A stretch of 50,009 nucleotides of DNA, taken from the NCBI GenBank assembly GCA_030602225.1, contig JAUWAD010000004.1, forward strand, positions 1-50,009, read 5' to 3'. The notes beneath the pieces were generated by a model. It was given only the letters and a program-made list of their open reading frames with translations. It ran no database searches and was not told where the DNA came from. Position 1 is the stretch's first letter; every line of letters starts with the position of its first letter. The position numbers and the translations under genes were made by a program. Of the stretch, positions 9,503 to 19,303 are shown in pieces. This DNA is from Bacillota bacterium (GTDB lineage: Bacteria > Bacillota > Clostridia > Tissierellales > Tissierellaceae).

Positions 9503-9964
9503 TTAAAATTTAATCGTTAATCTCATAAGAGATATAGTATCCCTGGGAATTTCCAGAGTTCCACTTACCATTTCCAATATTACCTTCTCATCATCGTATG
9601 ATTGTAACAATCCTTCATGTTTCTTTGAACCATTAACCAACTGATATAAATTAACTTCTATTTCCTTACCTAGATTTCTCTTTAAATCCTTATCTGTTTT
9701 TATAGGTCTATCAAGTCCAGGAGATGAGACTTCCAAATAATATGCCTTATCAATTATATCAACTTCATCTAATTTTTCACTTAGAAGCTCACTGGCTGCT
9801 TGACAATCATCCAGGTTTACTCCTCCATCCTTATGGATATAGACCCTTAGAAAGTAGTCTCCATATTCCTTAACATATTCAACATCAACAAGTTCGTAGT
9901 TAAGACTATCAGTTACTTCTAAGCATAACGCTTCTAATCTACTTATCATATCTTTTTTACTCAT
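9503..9964 (-). CDS. rimP: Ribosome maturation factor RimP
   Basis: RimP is needed for efficient 30S subunit maturation. The protein has the two-domain RimP pattern: VDVEYVKEYGDYFLRVYIHK near 27-46, DDCQAASELLSEKLD near 52, and YYLEVSSPGLDRPIK near 78-92, then a C-terminal SH3-like part. The ORF track extends 18 codons upstream into the leader hairpin region; the real start is the ATG at 9964 (MSKKDMISRLE), with GATGGAGGTG before it, giving 153 residues. It opens the rimP-nusA-ylxR-infB unit. Confidence 0.96.
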   Translation of the reverse strand: MSKKDMISRLEALCLEVTDSLNYELVDVEYVKEYGDYFLRVYIHKDGGVNLDDCQAASELLSEKLDEVDIIDKAYYLEVSSPGLDRPIKTDKDLKRNLGKEIEVNLYQLVNGSKKHEGLLQSYDDEKVILEMVSGTLEIPRDTISLMRLTIKF

Positions 9965-10008
9965 AATACACCTCCATCTCAGTACTCCTTGACACAAATG
10001 AAGAGTGG

Positions 10009-10022
10009 GAAAACCCACTCTT
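10009..10022 (-). promoter_or_regulatory. Core of leader hairpin upstream of rimP
   Basis: The transcribed strand reads AAGAGTGGG-TTTT-CCCACTCTT, a nine-base-pair perfect stem (full extent about 10010-10022 plus flanks on both sides). It is followed by CATTTG rather than a T-run, so it is not a classical terminator. It sits in the untranslated leader between the promoter and the rimP SD and may stabilise the mRNA, act as a processing site or attenuate transcription. Confidence 0.5.
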
Positions 10023-10050
10023 GCAGAAAGTCACTATAATTGTCTTATTT

Positions 10051-10079
10051 ATTATAACATAGAAAATGAGTAAAATCAA
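10051..10079 (-). promoter_or_regulatory. Likely promoter of the rimP-nusA-infB operon
   Basis: On the minus strand TTGATT and TATAAT are separated by 17 bases. The -35 hexamer overlaps the TGA stop codon of polC, so transcription would start about 35 bases after polC and give a leader of about 80 bases. Confidence 0.65.
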
Positions 10080-13000
10080 ATGTTAAATAAGCTGATTTGA
10101 TTGCTTTGAGGTAGTTTTTCAAGACAACCATGATTTTGAAGGGCATCAATAACTGGCCTTGTTGCCTTCCCTCTTTTTATAAGGTCCTCAATGGACATAA
10201 ATTCAGAAATACGCCTTTCTTCAACAATCTTTTTAGCTGCATTCTCTCCTACTCCATCAAGTGCTTTTAGTGGTGGTAAAATTCCTTTATCAGTTATTAT
10301 AAACCTCTCAGCATCTGAATTATATAGATCAACTTTCTTAAACTTGAAACCTCTTGCATACATTTCCAGTGCCACCTCAAGAACTGTTAACTGGTTCTTC
10401 TCCTTGGCTGATGCTCCATTACCCTTTGCTTCCAGTTCAGCAATCTTTTCCTTAATCACTGCCATTCCCTTAAGTATTAGCTCCGCATCGAAATCCGTTG
10501 CTTTTGTAGTAAAGTAGGTGGCATAGAATGCCTCAGGATGATGGACCTTAAAATATGCTATTCTAAAGCTCATGGTCACATATGCTGCAGCATGGGCCTT
10601 GGGAAACATATATTCAATCTTATTACAGGATTCTATATACCATTCGGGAATATTAAGAGATCTCATATCCCTTTCATCATCTTCAGATAATCCCTTTCCT
10701 TTTCTTACATTTTCCATAATAAAGAATGATCTCTTCTTCTCCATTCCAGCATTTATAAGAGAAAGCATGATATCCTCTCTGGTTGAAATAACTTTCGATA
10801 AGGGAGCAACGTCATTTTTTACAAGCAACTGAGCATTATCAATCCACACGTGGGTACCATGGGAAAGACCACTGATACGAACCAGTTCAGAGAATGTAGT
10901 AGGTTTCGTCTCAATTAGCATCTGCCTTACGAATTTTGTACCAAATTCAGGGATTCCCAAGGTTCCCACAGTACAATTTATATCTTCCGGTTTAATATTC
11001 AGTGACTTGGTACTTGTGAATAAATCCATGGTTGGCTTATTGTCCAAGGGAATACTTAATGGATCTACCCCTGTAATGTCTTCAAGCATTCTTATAATAC
11101 TGGGCACATCATGACCAAGAATATCCAGTTTCAATATTCTACCACTAATTGATTCATAGTCAAAATGAGTTGTTATAACCCCAGATTTATTATCATCCGC
11201 AGGATATTGAATTGGTGTAAAATCAAAGATATCCTTATATTCTGGTACGATCATTACTCCCCCAGGATGTTGTCCTGATGTTCTCTTTATTCCTGTACAA
11301 CCCTTTAATAGTCTATTTATTTCAGCATTACTAACATTCATTTCCTTACTTTCAAAATACTTCTTCACAAAGCCATAAGCAGTCTTATCAGCAATGGTAC
11401 CTATTGTACCTGCTCTAAACACTTTGCCTTCTCCGAACAACTCCTCGGTGTACTTGTGAGCTCTAGATTGATATTCACCTGCAAAGTTAAGATCTATATC
11501 AGGTTCTTTATCTCCTTCAAAACCTAAAAACACTTCAAAGGGTATATCCTGTCCATCTTTGTTATATGGCTCATTACAATCAGGACAAGTCTTATCAGGC
11601 AAATCATATCCTGAAGCCACTGACCCATCGGTGAAGAACTCTGATTTTGCACAATTTGGGCACGAATAATGGGGTGGTAACGGATTAACCTCAGTTATTC
11701 CACTCATAGTTGCTGCAAAGGATGATCCAACTGAACCCCTTGAACCTACCAGATACCCATCTTCCACTGATTTCCAAACTAATTTCTGGGCAATGATATA
11801 CATGACGGCATAACCATTCTTAATAATGGAATCCAGTTCTCTATCAAGTCTTGATTTAACCAATTCGGGCAATGGATTCCCATATACTTCATAAGCTTTC
11901 TTGTAGGTGATATCCCTTAACTCATCATCAGCACCTTCAATTTCAGGTGGGAATGTACCATTGGGAATTGGAGTACTAGGTTCAATTATATCATTTATCC
12001 TATTTGGATTATGGATTACAACCTCCTTTGCAGTTTCAAAATCAAAGTATGAGAATTCCTTAAGCATTTCATCCGTTGTCCTTAAGTATAAGGGCGGTTG
12101 AAAATCAGCATCGGAGTAATTCTGACCAGACATTAATATTCTTCTGTATATCTCATCCTCTTCATCTAGAAAATGAACATCTCCTGTTGCTACAACTAAT
12201 TTATTGTGTTGTTTTCCAAGAGTATATATCTTCTTATTAATTTCCTGTAGTTCAATTTCATCCTTAACGATTCCATCTCTGACCAGGTGTTTGTTGTTTC
12301 CTATAGGTTGTATTTCTAGATAGTCATAAAATTCAATTATGTCATTAATCTCATTATTGGTTTTGTTTGATAGTAATGCTCTAAATAGTTCGCCCGCTTC
12401 ACAGGCACTTCCAATAATTAAATTTTCCCTATACTCTTCAATCAATGATTTAGGTAATCTGGGTTTCCTATGAAAATACTTAAGATGAGATTCGCTAATT
12501 AGTTTATAAAGATCCTTAAGGCCATTTTGATTCTTTGCAAGTATTATGGTATGATGCATATCTCCCTTTGAAATATCTCCGGTATTAAGGTTATTTAATC
12601 CCTGCAAGGTGTTAATGCCTTTGTCATTTAATATCTCCAGTGTCTTAAGAAGTATCATTGCTGTGGCTTCAGAATCATCAACCGCTCTGTGATGATTTAG
12701 TAGCTCCACTTTCAGGTGCTTTGCCACAAGATTTAGCTTATGACTTTTTAATCCAGGATAAACTGCCCTGGATAATTCTAATGTATCCAAGACAGGATTT
12801 GTTATGTGTATGCCACTTGTTTTCATGTTTTCTCTTATAAAACCCATATCGAAAGAAGCATTATGGGCAACAAGTATGCTTTCACCTATAAATGATTTAA
12901 AGTCCATTATAACATTCTCAATAGTTGGTTGATCCTTAACCATTTCATCAGTAATACCTGTTAGCTTCGTTATTAAAGCTGGGATTGGAATTTGAGGGTT

Positions 13001-14320
13001 AATAAGTTGGCTGAACTTATCCACCACTTTCCCATTAATAATTTTAACAGCACCGATTTCTGTTATCTTATCATTCTTAGCAGATAGACCAGTGGTCTCT
13101 AAGTCAAACACAACAAAATCATCCAATTCTCGTCCTTCATAATAGCCAGTTACAACATCCTTCTTGTCATTAATCATGTAAGCTTCTACGCCATAGATTA
13201 TCTTAATATCCTTTTGGAATTTCATAGCTTCTGGAAAAGCCTGAACTACACCGTGATCTGTTATGGCAATGGCTTTATGTCCCCACTTTATGGCTCTTTT
13301 GATCAGATCTGAAGTGGAAGCGATTCCATCCATTGCACTCATACGGGTGTGAAGATGTAACTCAATTCTCTTATCCTGGGAATTATCCTTCCTAATTGGT
13401 TTTTCCTTAATAACTAAAGACTTTATCATTACCGTTATTTCCTTAGCATAGTTGTCATACACCACATCACCTTCCAGATGTACGTGGGTATTTACCTTTA
13501 TGTGTTCTAGAAACTCTTCTGTTGAATCTTTTTCCAAGAATACCTTGGCTGAAATTGAATCAGTTCCATCGGATAGGTAAAAGATACACAGAGTCCTGTT
13601 ATTATTTATGTTTTTAATTTCCAACTGGAATATGGTTCCTTCAATTGTAGCACTACCAGTTTGTAGACTAATATCATTAATTTTTATAAGTGGAGCCTTT
13701 ATTGCTTTTCCATATGAAAATGCCTTGTTTAAGGATTTCGTCTTTGTTTTAGAATCCTTCTTGGTTGAAGTGGTATTGGTTAAAATATCCTTTAGTATTT
13801 TTCTTTCTTCTATTTCCTTCTCATAAAGAAACTCTTCTGAAATATTATAATCACCATAATCAATAAAAATACTTTTATTTCTCTCTTTTTGAATGAGGTT
13901 TGTAAGTTTATCAACCAGACCGTTTCTTGTCACAGACTGATATGCTATATTATGGGGTAACACAAGCTTGTATGAAGAATCCTCTTCTTGAAAAACAACA
14001 TCCTCCAACCATGATGAGCTGGAGGGAATATGATTTTTAATCATCTGCAGTAGTAACTGATAGAGCTCTTCCTCAGATAGAGGCTCATCTGTGCTTATGA
14101 AACTGCAAGAAATTAATAAATCTGGGAATTTCTTATTAAATAGCGAAACGACAATTTCTCTGTCATTATCTGTCATGGAATAAGAATCCTTTAAAAATAC
14201 ATTAAGAACCTTGCTTTCCTTGCTAAGTTCAACTTTAATTAGGGAGATGTCAGTTGATAATTCATCTAGACTACTTTCACCCTGAAAGAGTTTTTTTATG
14301 CTTTTACTTATATCTGTCAT
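10076..14320 (-). CDS. polC: DNA polymerase III alpha subunit, Gram-positive PolC type
   Basis: PolC is the main replicative DNA polymerase of low-GC Gram-positives. At 1414 residues it is close to the usual length. Domains in order: N-terminal region, OB fold (about 215-310), PHP start (IELHLHTRMSAMDG near 325), an inserted DEDDh proofreading exonuclease (FVVFDLETTGLSAKNDKITEIG near 405), the rest of PHP, then the C-family polymerase core with GSRGSVGSSFAATMSG, a four-Cys zinc module (CPNC...CPDC) and the catalytic EPDIDLNF. The ATG at 14320 has AAGGAGAG upstream. It ends the uppS-cdsA-rseP-ispG-polC series; proS, present before polC in Bacillus, is absent. Confidence 0.99.
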   Translation of the reverse strand: MTDISKSIKKLFQGESSLDELSTDISLIKVELSKESKVLNVFLKDSYSMTDNDREIVVSLFNKKFPDLLISCSFISTDEPLSEEELYQLLLQMIKNHIPSSSSWLEDVVFQEEDSSYKLVLPHNIAYQSVTRNGLVDKLTNLIQKERNKSIFIDYGDYNISEEFLYEKEIEERKILKDILTNTTSTKKDSKTKTKSLNKAFSYGKAIKAPLIKINDISLQTGSATIEGTIFQLEIKNINNNRTLCIFYLSDGTDSISAKVFLEKDSTEEFLEHIKVNTHVHLEGDVVYDNYAKEITVMIKSLVIKEKPIRKDNSQDKRIELHLHTRMSAMDGIASTSDLIKRAIKWGHKAIAITDHGVVQAFPEAMKFQKDIKIIYGVEAYMINDKKDVVTGYYEGRELDDFVVFDLETTGLSAKNDKITEIGAVKIINGKVVDKFSQLINPQIPIPALITKLTGITDEMVKDQPTIENVIMDFKSFIGESILVAHNASFDMGFIRENMKTSGIHITNPVLDTLELSRAVYPGLKSHKLNLVAKHLKVELLNHHRAVDDSEATAMILLKTLEILNDKGINTLQGLNNLNTGDISKGDMHHTIILAKNQNGLKDLYKLISESHLKYFHRKPRLPKSLIEEYRENLIIGSACEAGELFRALLSNKTNNEINDIIEFYDYLEIQPIGNNKHLVRDGIVKDEIELQEINKKIYTLGKQHNKLVVATGDVHFLDEEDEIYRRILMSGQNYSDADFQPPLYLRTTDEMLKEFSYFDFETAKEVVIHNPNRINDIIEPSTPIPNGTFPPEIEGADDELRDITYKKAYEVYGNPLPELVKSRLDRELDSIIKNGYAVMYIIAQKLVWKSVEDGYLVGSRGSVGSSFAATMSGITEVNPLPPHYSCPNCAKSEFFTDGSVASGYDLPDKTCPDCNEPYNKDGQDIPFEVFLGFEGDKEPDIDLNFAGEYQSRAHKYTEELFGEGKVFRAGTIGTIADKTAYGFVKKYFESKEMNVSNAEINRLLKGCTGIKRTSGQHPGGVMIVPEYKDIFDFTPIQYPADDNKSGVITTHFDYESISGRILKLDILGHDVPSIIRMLEDITGVDPLSIPLDNKPTMDLFTSTKSLNIKPEDINCTVGTLGIPEFGTKFVRQMLIETKPTTFSELVRISGLSHGTHVWIDNAQLLVKNDVAPLSKVISTREDIMLSLINAGMEKKRSFFIMENVRKGKGLSEDDERDMRSLNIPEWYIESCNKIEYMFPKAHAAAYVTMSFRIAYFKVHHPEAFYATYFTTKATDFDAELILKGMAVIKEKIAELEAKGNGASAKEKNQLTVLEVALEMYARGFKFKKVDLYNSDAERFIITDKGILPPLKALDGVGENAAKKIVEERRISEFMSIEDLIKRGKATRPVIDALQNHGCLEKLPQSNQISLFNI

Positions 14321-14335
14321 AAACTACTCTCCTTC

Positions 14336-15385
14336 TTACAGCTTTTCTATTTCCCTTAAAAGTTCCTCTAATAAATCTTCTTCCTTAACTTTTTTTACTA
14401 TCTTACCTTTTTTAAATATAAGACCTTCTCCCATACCACCAGCAATTCCAATATCAGCCTCTCTCGCTTCCCCGGGGCCGTTTACTGCACAACCCATAAT
14501 GGCTACTTTAATAGGTTTTTTTATATGTTCCAGTCTTTTTTCTGCTTCCTCCGCAATCTTAATCAAATCTATATTGGTCCTGCTGCATGTTGGGCAGGAA
14601 ATAAGTTCCAGTCCATCCTGTAGCAAACCAAGTGCTTTAAGCATCTCTCTTCCAACTTTAACTTCTTCCACCGGATCTCCAGTTAATGAAACCCTTATGG
14701 TATCACCAATTCCTTGGGCTAATAATGCCCCCATTCCAACACTGGATTTTATTGTTCCCCTCCATGGAGTACCTGCTTCAGTGACTCCTAAATGTAGTGG
14801 GTAATCCACAAGCTCAGACATTCTCTTGTATGATTTTATAGTCAATGGTACATTACTTGCCTTAAGAGAAATTTTTATATCATAAAAATCCATTGATTCT
14901 AATAGTCTTATCTGTTCAAGACCACTTTGAACCATTGACTCTTCATTAACTCCACCGTAAAAGTCAATGGTCTCCCTTCTAATGGAACCAGAGTTAACCC
15001 CAATTCTAATGGAAATACCAGCATCTTTACATGCATTTACAACTTCTCTGACTCTATCAGTAGAACCTATATTCCCTGGATTAATTCTCAATCCATCTAT
15101 TCCGTACTTAATTGATTCCAGTGCCAATTTATAGTCAAACTGAATATCCGCAATAATAGGCATCTTTATTTCTTTCTTTATCTCTCTAATGGCTTTTGCA
15201 TCTTCGATAGAACTGACAGCAGAACGAATAATATCGCAGCCTGCATCCTGAAGTCTTAGCATCTGTTTTATGGTGGAATCAATATCCTTAGTCTTAGTAT
15301 TGGTCATAGACTGTACGCTAATGGGAGAATCTCCACCAATATATATATTTCCAACTTTAATTTTTCTTGTTTGTTTTCTTTCCAA
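14336..15385 (-). CDS. ispG: 4-hydroxy-3-methylbut-2-enyl diphosphate synthase (MEP pathway)
   Basis: IspG reduces MEcPP to HMBPP in isoprenoid synthesis with a [4Fe-4S] cluster. Evidence: VQSMTNTKTKD near 30, GLRINPGNIG near 100, and the cluster ligands in SCPTCSRTN and GCAVNGPGEA in the C-terminal third. The track starts at a GTG (15394) with no SD. AGGTGA lies five bases before a TTG at 15385, giving MERKQTRKIKVGN, which fits the family N-terminus, so I use 349 residues. It is fused into the operon after rseP; dxr, the pathway's second gene, is not in its common position beside cdsA. Confidence 0.96.
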   Translation of the reverse strand: MERKQTRKIKVGNIYIGGDSPISVQSMTNTKTKDIDSTIKQMLRLQDAGCDIIRSAVSSIEDAKAIREIKKEIKMPIIADIQFDYKLALESIKYGIDGLRINPGNIGSTDRVREVVNACKDAGISIRIGVNSGSIRRETIDFYGGVNEESMVQSGLEQIRLLESMDFYDIKISLKASNVPLTIKSYKRMSELVDYPLHLGVTEAGTPWRGTIKSSVGMGALLAQGIGDTIRVSLTGDPVEEVKVGREMLKALGLLQDGLELISCPTCSRTNIDLIKIAEEAEKRLEHIKKPIKVAIMGCAVNGPGEAREADIGIAGGMGEGLIFKKGKIVKKVKEEDLLEELLREIEKL

Positions 15386-15394
15386 TTTAATCAC

Positions 15395-16399
15395 CTAAAA
15401 TAATTTTATTCTTATTAAGTCTTTGTATGTCACTAATATCATTAGTGAGATTAAAAACACAAATCCTATAAGGTGGATGAATCCTTCCTTATCAGGATCT
15501 ATTGGTTTTCCTCTTACCAATTCAATCAACAAGAATACAATCTTACTTCCATCAAGGGCAGGTATTGGCAAAAGATTGAAAAATCCCAAGTTTATACTTA
15601 TGAATCCAAGGATTAATAATAAGTTATTAAAACCCATCTTTGCTGCCTGACCTACTTCATTAATTACACCTATAGGTCCAGCCAGATCATTTGTACTAAC
15701 CTGACCGGTAAAAAGCATTCCTACAAATTGAAACATAAGTCTAATGAAATAAAAGGTATCTTCAAATCCAGCTCTTATTGAATGGAATAGACTTCTCTCT
15801 CCTGCTGGGTATATGCCAATTACCATTCTCTCTCCATCCTGAATAGGAACCACTTCAAGTGTAATGAGAGCATCATTTCTTTCTATTTCGATGGTTATGG
15901 ACTCACCCGGGGTGGTAGCATTTATAGTGTTCACAATATCTTCCCAGGATGAAATCTCAACATTGTCTATTTTTCTAAATGTATCTCCAGGCTGTACTCC
16001 ATAGATTTCAGCAGGACTATCTGGAACAATATCTTCTATTGTTGTTGTTGGAACACCAACATTGAAAGCCACAATTGAAAGAACCACTATGGCAAGAACA
16101 AAATTCATAATTGATCCAGCAGCTATGACAGCCATTCTTGACCATACAGATACATTTTGAAAACTTCTAGGATCATTGGAAGATTCCTCTTCCCCTTCCA
16201 TTCTTACAAACCCTCCTATTGGTAGAGCTCTAAGTGTATATTGAGTTTCCCCACTTCTCTTTTGGAAAATCTTTGGTCCCATACCAATGGCAAACTCGTT
16301 AACCTTTATACCAACCATTTTAGCAACTGAAAAATGGCCTAATTCATGCAATAATACTACCAGTAAAAAAACAAATATAGCTGCAAAAGCAGTTATCAT
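15395..16399 (-). CDS. rseP: Site-2 intramembrane zinc metalloprotease RseP/RasP
   Basis: This membrane protease cuts transmembrane segments such as anti-sigma factors and remnant signal peptides. The first membrane segment carries HELGH at residues 18-22, the zinc-binding catalytic motif. A single PDZ domain occupies about 120-190 (DIVPDSPAEIYGVQPGD), and the C-terminal membrane part has NLLPIPALDGSKI, containing the third zinc ligand. Length is 334 residues. SD GAGGTGATTTT precedes the ATG at 16399. It lies between cdsA and ispG, with dxr missing. Confidence 0.97.
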   Translation of the reverse strand: MITAFAAIFVFLLVVLLHELGHFSVAKMVGIKVNEFAIGMGPKIFQKRSGETQYTLRALPIGGFVRMEGEEESSNDPRSFQNVSVWSRMAVIAAGSIMNFVLAIVVLSIVAFNVGVPTTTIEDIVPDSPAEIYGVQPGDTFRKIDNVEISSWEDIVNTINATTPGESITIEIERNDALITLEVVPIQDGERMVIGIYPAGERSLFHSIRAGFEDTFYFIRLMFQFVGMLFTGQVSTNDLAGPIGVINEVGQAAKMGFNNLLLILGFISINLGFFNLLPIPALDGSKIVFLLIELVRGKPIDPDKEGFIHLIGFVFLISLMILVTYKDLIRIKLF

Positions 16400-16413
16400 A
16401 AAATCACCTCATT

Positions 16414-17190
16414 CTAATTAAGAAACAGAAAAGCATAATAATACACAAAGGGAGCTGCAAATATTATTGAGTCAAATCTATCCAAAGCACCACCATGTCC
16501 TGGCATAAGTTTCCCAAAATCCTTTATCCCAGCCAGTCTTTTGATCCTTGATGCAGTCAAATCTCCTATTTGAGAAACTACAGAACCTAAGATAGCCATT
16601 ACCCCTAAGCTCCATAGAGGTTGAATTTCAAAAAATAAACCATAAATCAAGGACAACATAACACTTCCTATTATTCCACCAATAGCTCCTTCAACTGATT
16701 TTTTAGGACTTATATGAGGACATAATTTATTCTTTCCAAACTTTGTACCCACCAAATATGCGAAAGTATCAGTACCAAAAGCTATGATAAAAACCAACCA
16801 CATGTACTTGGTTCCATCTAAATAGATCAGATGATAAAGTAAAAATGGTATGTATAATATTCCTATAAATGTAGCTGCTACATCCTTTATGGTCTTAGTA
16901 TTACCAAGAACAGTAATGCTCAAGGAAATAATCATTAATATTGTAAATATAAGATCAACTGTTATTTTATCAAAATACAAAGACAGTAAAAACAACACAC
17001 TAGATAAATATCCAACTAGCATAATGGGTTTAGCATCTAGTCTATTTATGGCTTTATAAAACTCAAATAAAGCTACAATACTTAAAACCATCAATGAAAG
17101 TTTTAATAGTAGTCCCCCAGTCATCATAATAGCTATAAGGGCTATTACACCTATAACTCCTGATAGTACTCGTTTACTCAAATCCGTCAC
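16414..17190 (-). CDS. cdsA: Phosphatidate cytidylyltransferase (CDP-diacylglycerol synthase)
   Basis: CdsA makes CDP-diacylglycerol from CTP and phosphatidic acid at the membrane. The 258-residue, very hydrophobic protein has about seven to eight membrane spans and the family signature near the C-terminus: SRIKRLAGIKDFGKLMPG, then HGGALDRFDS. KKSVEGAIGGIIGS near 165 is also typical. The start is a GTG at 17190 directly abutting the uppS stop (TAA-GTG), with a GGGGGA SD. Confidence 0.97.
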   Translation of the reverse strand: MTDLSKRVLSGVIGVIALIAIMMTGGLLLKLSLMVLSIVALFEFYKAINRLDAKPIMLVGYLSSVLFLLSLYFDKITVDLIFTILMIISLSITVLGNTKTIKDVAATFIGILYIPFLLYHLIYLDGTKYMWLVFIIAFGTDTFAYLVGTKFGKNKLCPHISPKKSVEGAIGGIIGSVMLSLIYGLFFEIQPLWSLGVMAILGSVVSQIGDLTASRIKRLAGIKDFGKLMPGHGGALDRFDSIIFAAPFVYYYAFLFLN

Positions 17191-17916
17191 TTAAATTCCC
17201 CCAAACCTTCGGTTTCTATTTTGATAATCTAGAATTGCCTTCTCTAACCAGGACTTATTAAAATCAGGCCATAAAACATCAGCAAACCATAATTCAGCAT
17301 AAGCCCCCTGATAAATCAAGAAATTACTTAATCTAAGTTCACCACTAGGTCTTATAATCAGATCAGGATCTGGCTGATTCCTTGTGTAAAGATAATCAGA
17401 AATAGTATCTTCATCCAAATCCTCTATATTAATATTACCCTTTTGAATCTCCATTAAAATATCTTTAAAACTTTTTACAATTTCCTGCCTACCTCCGTAA
17501 TTCAAAGCTATATTCAGAGTCATAGAATTGTTGTTCTTGGTCATATCAACGGCTCTTAATACTTCTCTCTTCGGCAACTCAGGTAAAGGTGTTATATCTC
17601 CTAGAATATTCAATCTAACATTATTTCTATTTAATCTATCTAATTCATTTCTGATGAATATCACCAATAGGTTCATCAGAGCATCGATTTCAATTTTGGG
17701 TCTCTTCCAGTTTTCAGTGGAAAAAGCATACAATGTCAAGTACTTAATATTCAATTCATTAGCTGCTTCAACAATATCAACTACCCTTTTCATGCCTTCC
17801 TGATGGCCAAAGTGCCTAGGCAATCCCCTCTTCTTTGCCCATCTTCCATTTCCATCCATAATAATCCCTATGTGCTTGGGTAAATTATCCATATTAATTT
17901 CAACATTATTAGACAT
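17191..17916 (-). CDS. uppS: Isoprenyl (undecaprenyl) diphosphate synthase, cis-type
   Basis: UppS elongates farnesyl diphosphate to the C55 lipid carrier for cell-wall synthesis. The 241-residue product shows HIGIIMDGNGRWAKKRGLPR near 15-34, with the catalytic aspartate and phosphate-binding residues, plus YAFSTENWKRP, LNIALNYGGRQEI, and a C-terminal RPSGELRLSNFL followed by VLWPDF. The usual RTSGEQRLSNF is slightly altered (T to P, Q to L). SD AGAGGGA precedes the ATG. A hairpin terminator separates it from frr. Confidence 0.97.
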   Translation of the reverse strand: MSNNVEINMDNLPKHIGIIMDGNGRWAKKRGLPRHFGHQEGMKRVVDIVEAANELNIKYLTLYAFSTENWKRPKIEIDALMNLLVIFIRNELDRLNRNNVRLNILGDITPLPELPKREVLRAVDMTKNNNSMTLNIALNYGGRQEIVKSFKDILMEIQKGNINIEDLDEDTISDYLYTRNQPDPDLIIRPSGELRLSNFLIYQGAYAELWFADVLWPDFNKSWLEKAILDYQNRNRRFGGI

Positions 17917-17937
17917 TCTTATCCCTCTTCCATCAAT

Positions 17938-17963
17938 AAAAACCCCTTCTATTAAGAAGGGGT
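17938..17963 (-). terminator. Intrinsic terminator between frr and uppS
   Basis: On the minus strand CCCCTTCT-TAAT-AGAAGGGG forms an eight-base-pair GC-rich stem followed directly by TTTTT. It should stop or attenuate transcription before the uppS-polC metabolic segment. Confidence 0.85.
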
Positions 17964-17969
17964 ATTTAT

Positions 17970-18527
17970 TTATATTTCCATTAATTCTTCTTCTTTAACT
18001 TTCGTTATTTCATCGATTTCTGCAATGAACTTGTCTGTGAGCTTCTGCATTTCTTCCTCAGCTTGCTTTCTATCATCTTCTGTTATTTCTTTGTTTTTCT
18101 CTTGCTTTTTTATCTTGTCTATTGCATCTCTTCTTGTGTTTCTAATTGCTACTTTTGCATTTTCAGCACTTTTCCTTACTACCTTAATTAGGTCTTTTCT
18201 TCTTTCCTCAGTTAACTGTGGAATAAGTAATCTAATTATCTTTCCATCATTGGATGGATTTAACCCCAAATCGGATTTTAGAATTTCTTTTTCGATGATT
18301 GGAATTAATTTTGCATCCCAGGGTTGAATAACTAACATTCTTGGTTCTGGTGCTGATACACTTCCTACCTGCTTTAAAGGTGTCATTTGACCATAGTAAT
18401 CTACAGTTATACGGTCTAGTAATGCGGGATTTGCTCTTCCTGCTCTAATAGTAGCAAGTTCCTCTTTGTAAACTGATATGGTTTTTTCCATTTTTGATTC
18501 AGATTCCTTGTGTACATCTGATGTCAT
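17970..18527 (-). CDS. frr: Ribosome recycling factor
   Basis: RRF, with EF-G, splits post-termination ribosomes. The 185-residue product has the RRF helical-bundle hallmarks: [18 protein letters not shown] near 24-41, [20 protein letters not shown] near 44-63, and [18 protein letters not shown] near 118. The ATG at 18527 is two bases after the pyrH stop with an AGGAGGAG SD inside the end of pyrH. The pair pyrH-frr is conserved throughout bacteria. Confidence 0.98.
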   Translation of the reverse strand: MTSDVHKESESKMEKTISVYKEELATIRAGRANPALLDRITVDYYGQMTPLKQVGSVSAPEPRMLVIQPWDAKLIPIIEKEILKSDLGLNPSNDGKIIRLLIPQLTEERRKDLIKVVRKSAENAKVAIRNTRRDAIDKIKKQEKNKEITEDDRKQAEEEMQKLTDKFIAEIDEITKVKEEELMEI

Positions 18528-18529
18528 AG

Positions 18530-19243
18530 TTACTCCTCCTTTACATGTGTTCCAATTTTTTTACCTAAAACAACATTGATTATATTGTCTGGTTCATCAA
18601 TTCCGAAAACAATAAGTGGAATTCTATTATCCATGCATAGGGATGTGGCAGTTGAATCCATTATGCCAAGCCCTAACTTAAGTATATCAATATATTTTAA
18701 AGTGTCAAACTTTTTTGCTTCTCCATTTAATTTTGGATCAGAGTCATAAACACCATCAACTCCCTTTTTAGCAAGTAGGATTACCTCTGCTTCAATCTCA
18801 GCAGCTCTCAGTGCAGCAGTAGTATCTGTTGAGAAGAATGGGTTGCCAGTACCTGCTCCAAAAATTACCACTCTACCTTTTTCAAGGTGACGTATTGCTC
18901 TTCTTCTTATATAGGGTTCTGCCACTTGTCTCATTTCTATGGCAGACTGAACCCTTGTTACAACTTCCATGTTTTCCAAGGCATCCTGCAATGCCAATGC
19001 ATTCATCATGGTTCCCAGCATACCCATATAGTCTGATGTTGCTCTGTCCATATCTTCTGTTGATCTACCTCTCCAGAAGTTTCCTCCACCAACTACTATA
19101 GCCACTTCCACTCCAAGATCATGAAGATCCTTTATCTGTGATGCTACATTATTAATGGTTTCAATATCAATTCCTGTTCCTTTTGAACCAGCCAAAGCTT
19201 CTCCGCTTAATTTTAAAATTACTCTCTTAAATATGGGCTTCAT
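18530..19243 (-). CDS. pyrH: Uridylate kinase (UMP kinase)
   Basis: PyrH phosphorylates UMP to UDP. The product shows [20 protein letters not shown] near the N-terminus, [11 protein letters not shown] near 55, [17 protein letters not shown] near 75, and [20 protein letters not shown], all typical of bacterial UMP kinases. The ORF-track start is ten codons too early; AAGGAGAG lies before the ATG at 19243 ([11 protein letters not shown]), giving 237 residues. It follows tsf, separated by a hairpin. Confidence 0.98.
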   Translation of the reverse strand: MKPIFKRVILKLSGEALAGSKGTGIDIETINNVASQIKDLHDLGVEVAIVVGGGNFWRGRSTEDMDRATSDYMGMLGTMMNALALQDALENMEVVTRVQSAIEMRQVAEPYIRRRAIRHLEKGRVVIFGAGTGNPFFSTDTTAALRAAEIEAEVILLAKKGVDGVYDSDPKLNGEAKKFDTLKYIDILKLGLGIMDSTATSLCMDNRIPLIVFGIDEPDNIINVVLGKKIGTHVKEE

Positions 19244-19273
19244 AATTTCTCTCCTTGAAAAAGTTTTATACAA

Positions 19274-19298
19274 AAGGAGAACAACCAGTGTTCTCCTT
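19274..19298 (-). terminator. Hairpin between tsf and pyrH (partial terminator)
   Basis: On the minus strand AAGGAGAAC and GTTCTCCTT form a nine-base-pair stem around a seven-base loop, followed by TTGTATAAAAC. The short T-tract suggests attenuation rather than full termination. Confidence 0.6.
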
Positions 19299-19303
19299 AT
19301 TAA

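Noticed and set aside
14298-14804. 168-residue plus-strand ORF
   Set aside because: Lies antisense across the polC-ispG junction; no SD, Ser/Pro/Ile-rich composition typical of reverse reading of a coding strand. Both genes beneath are certain.
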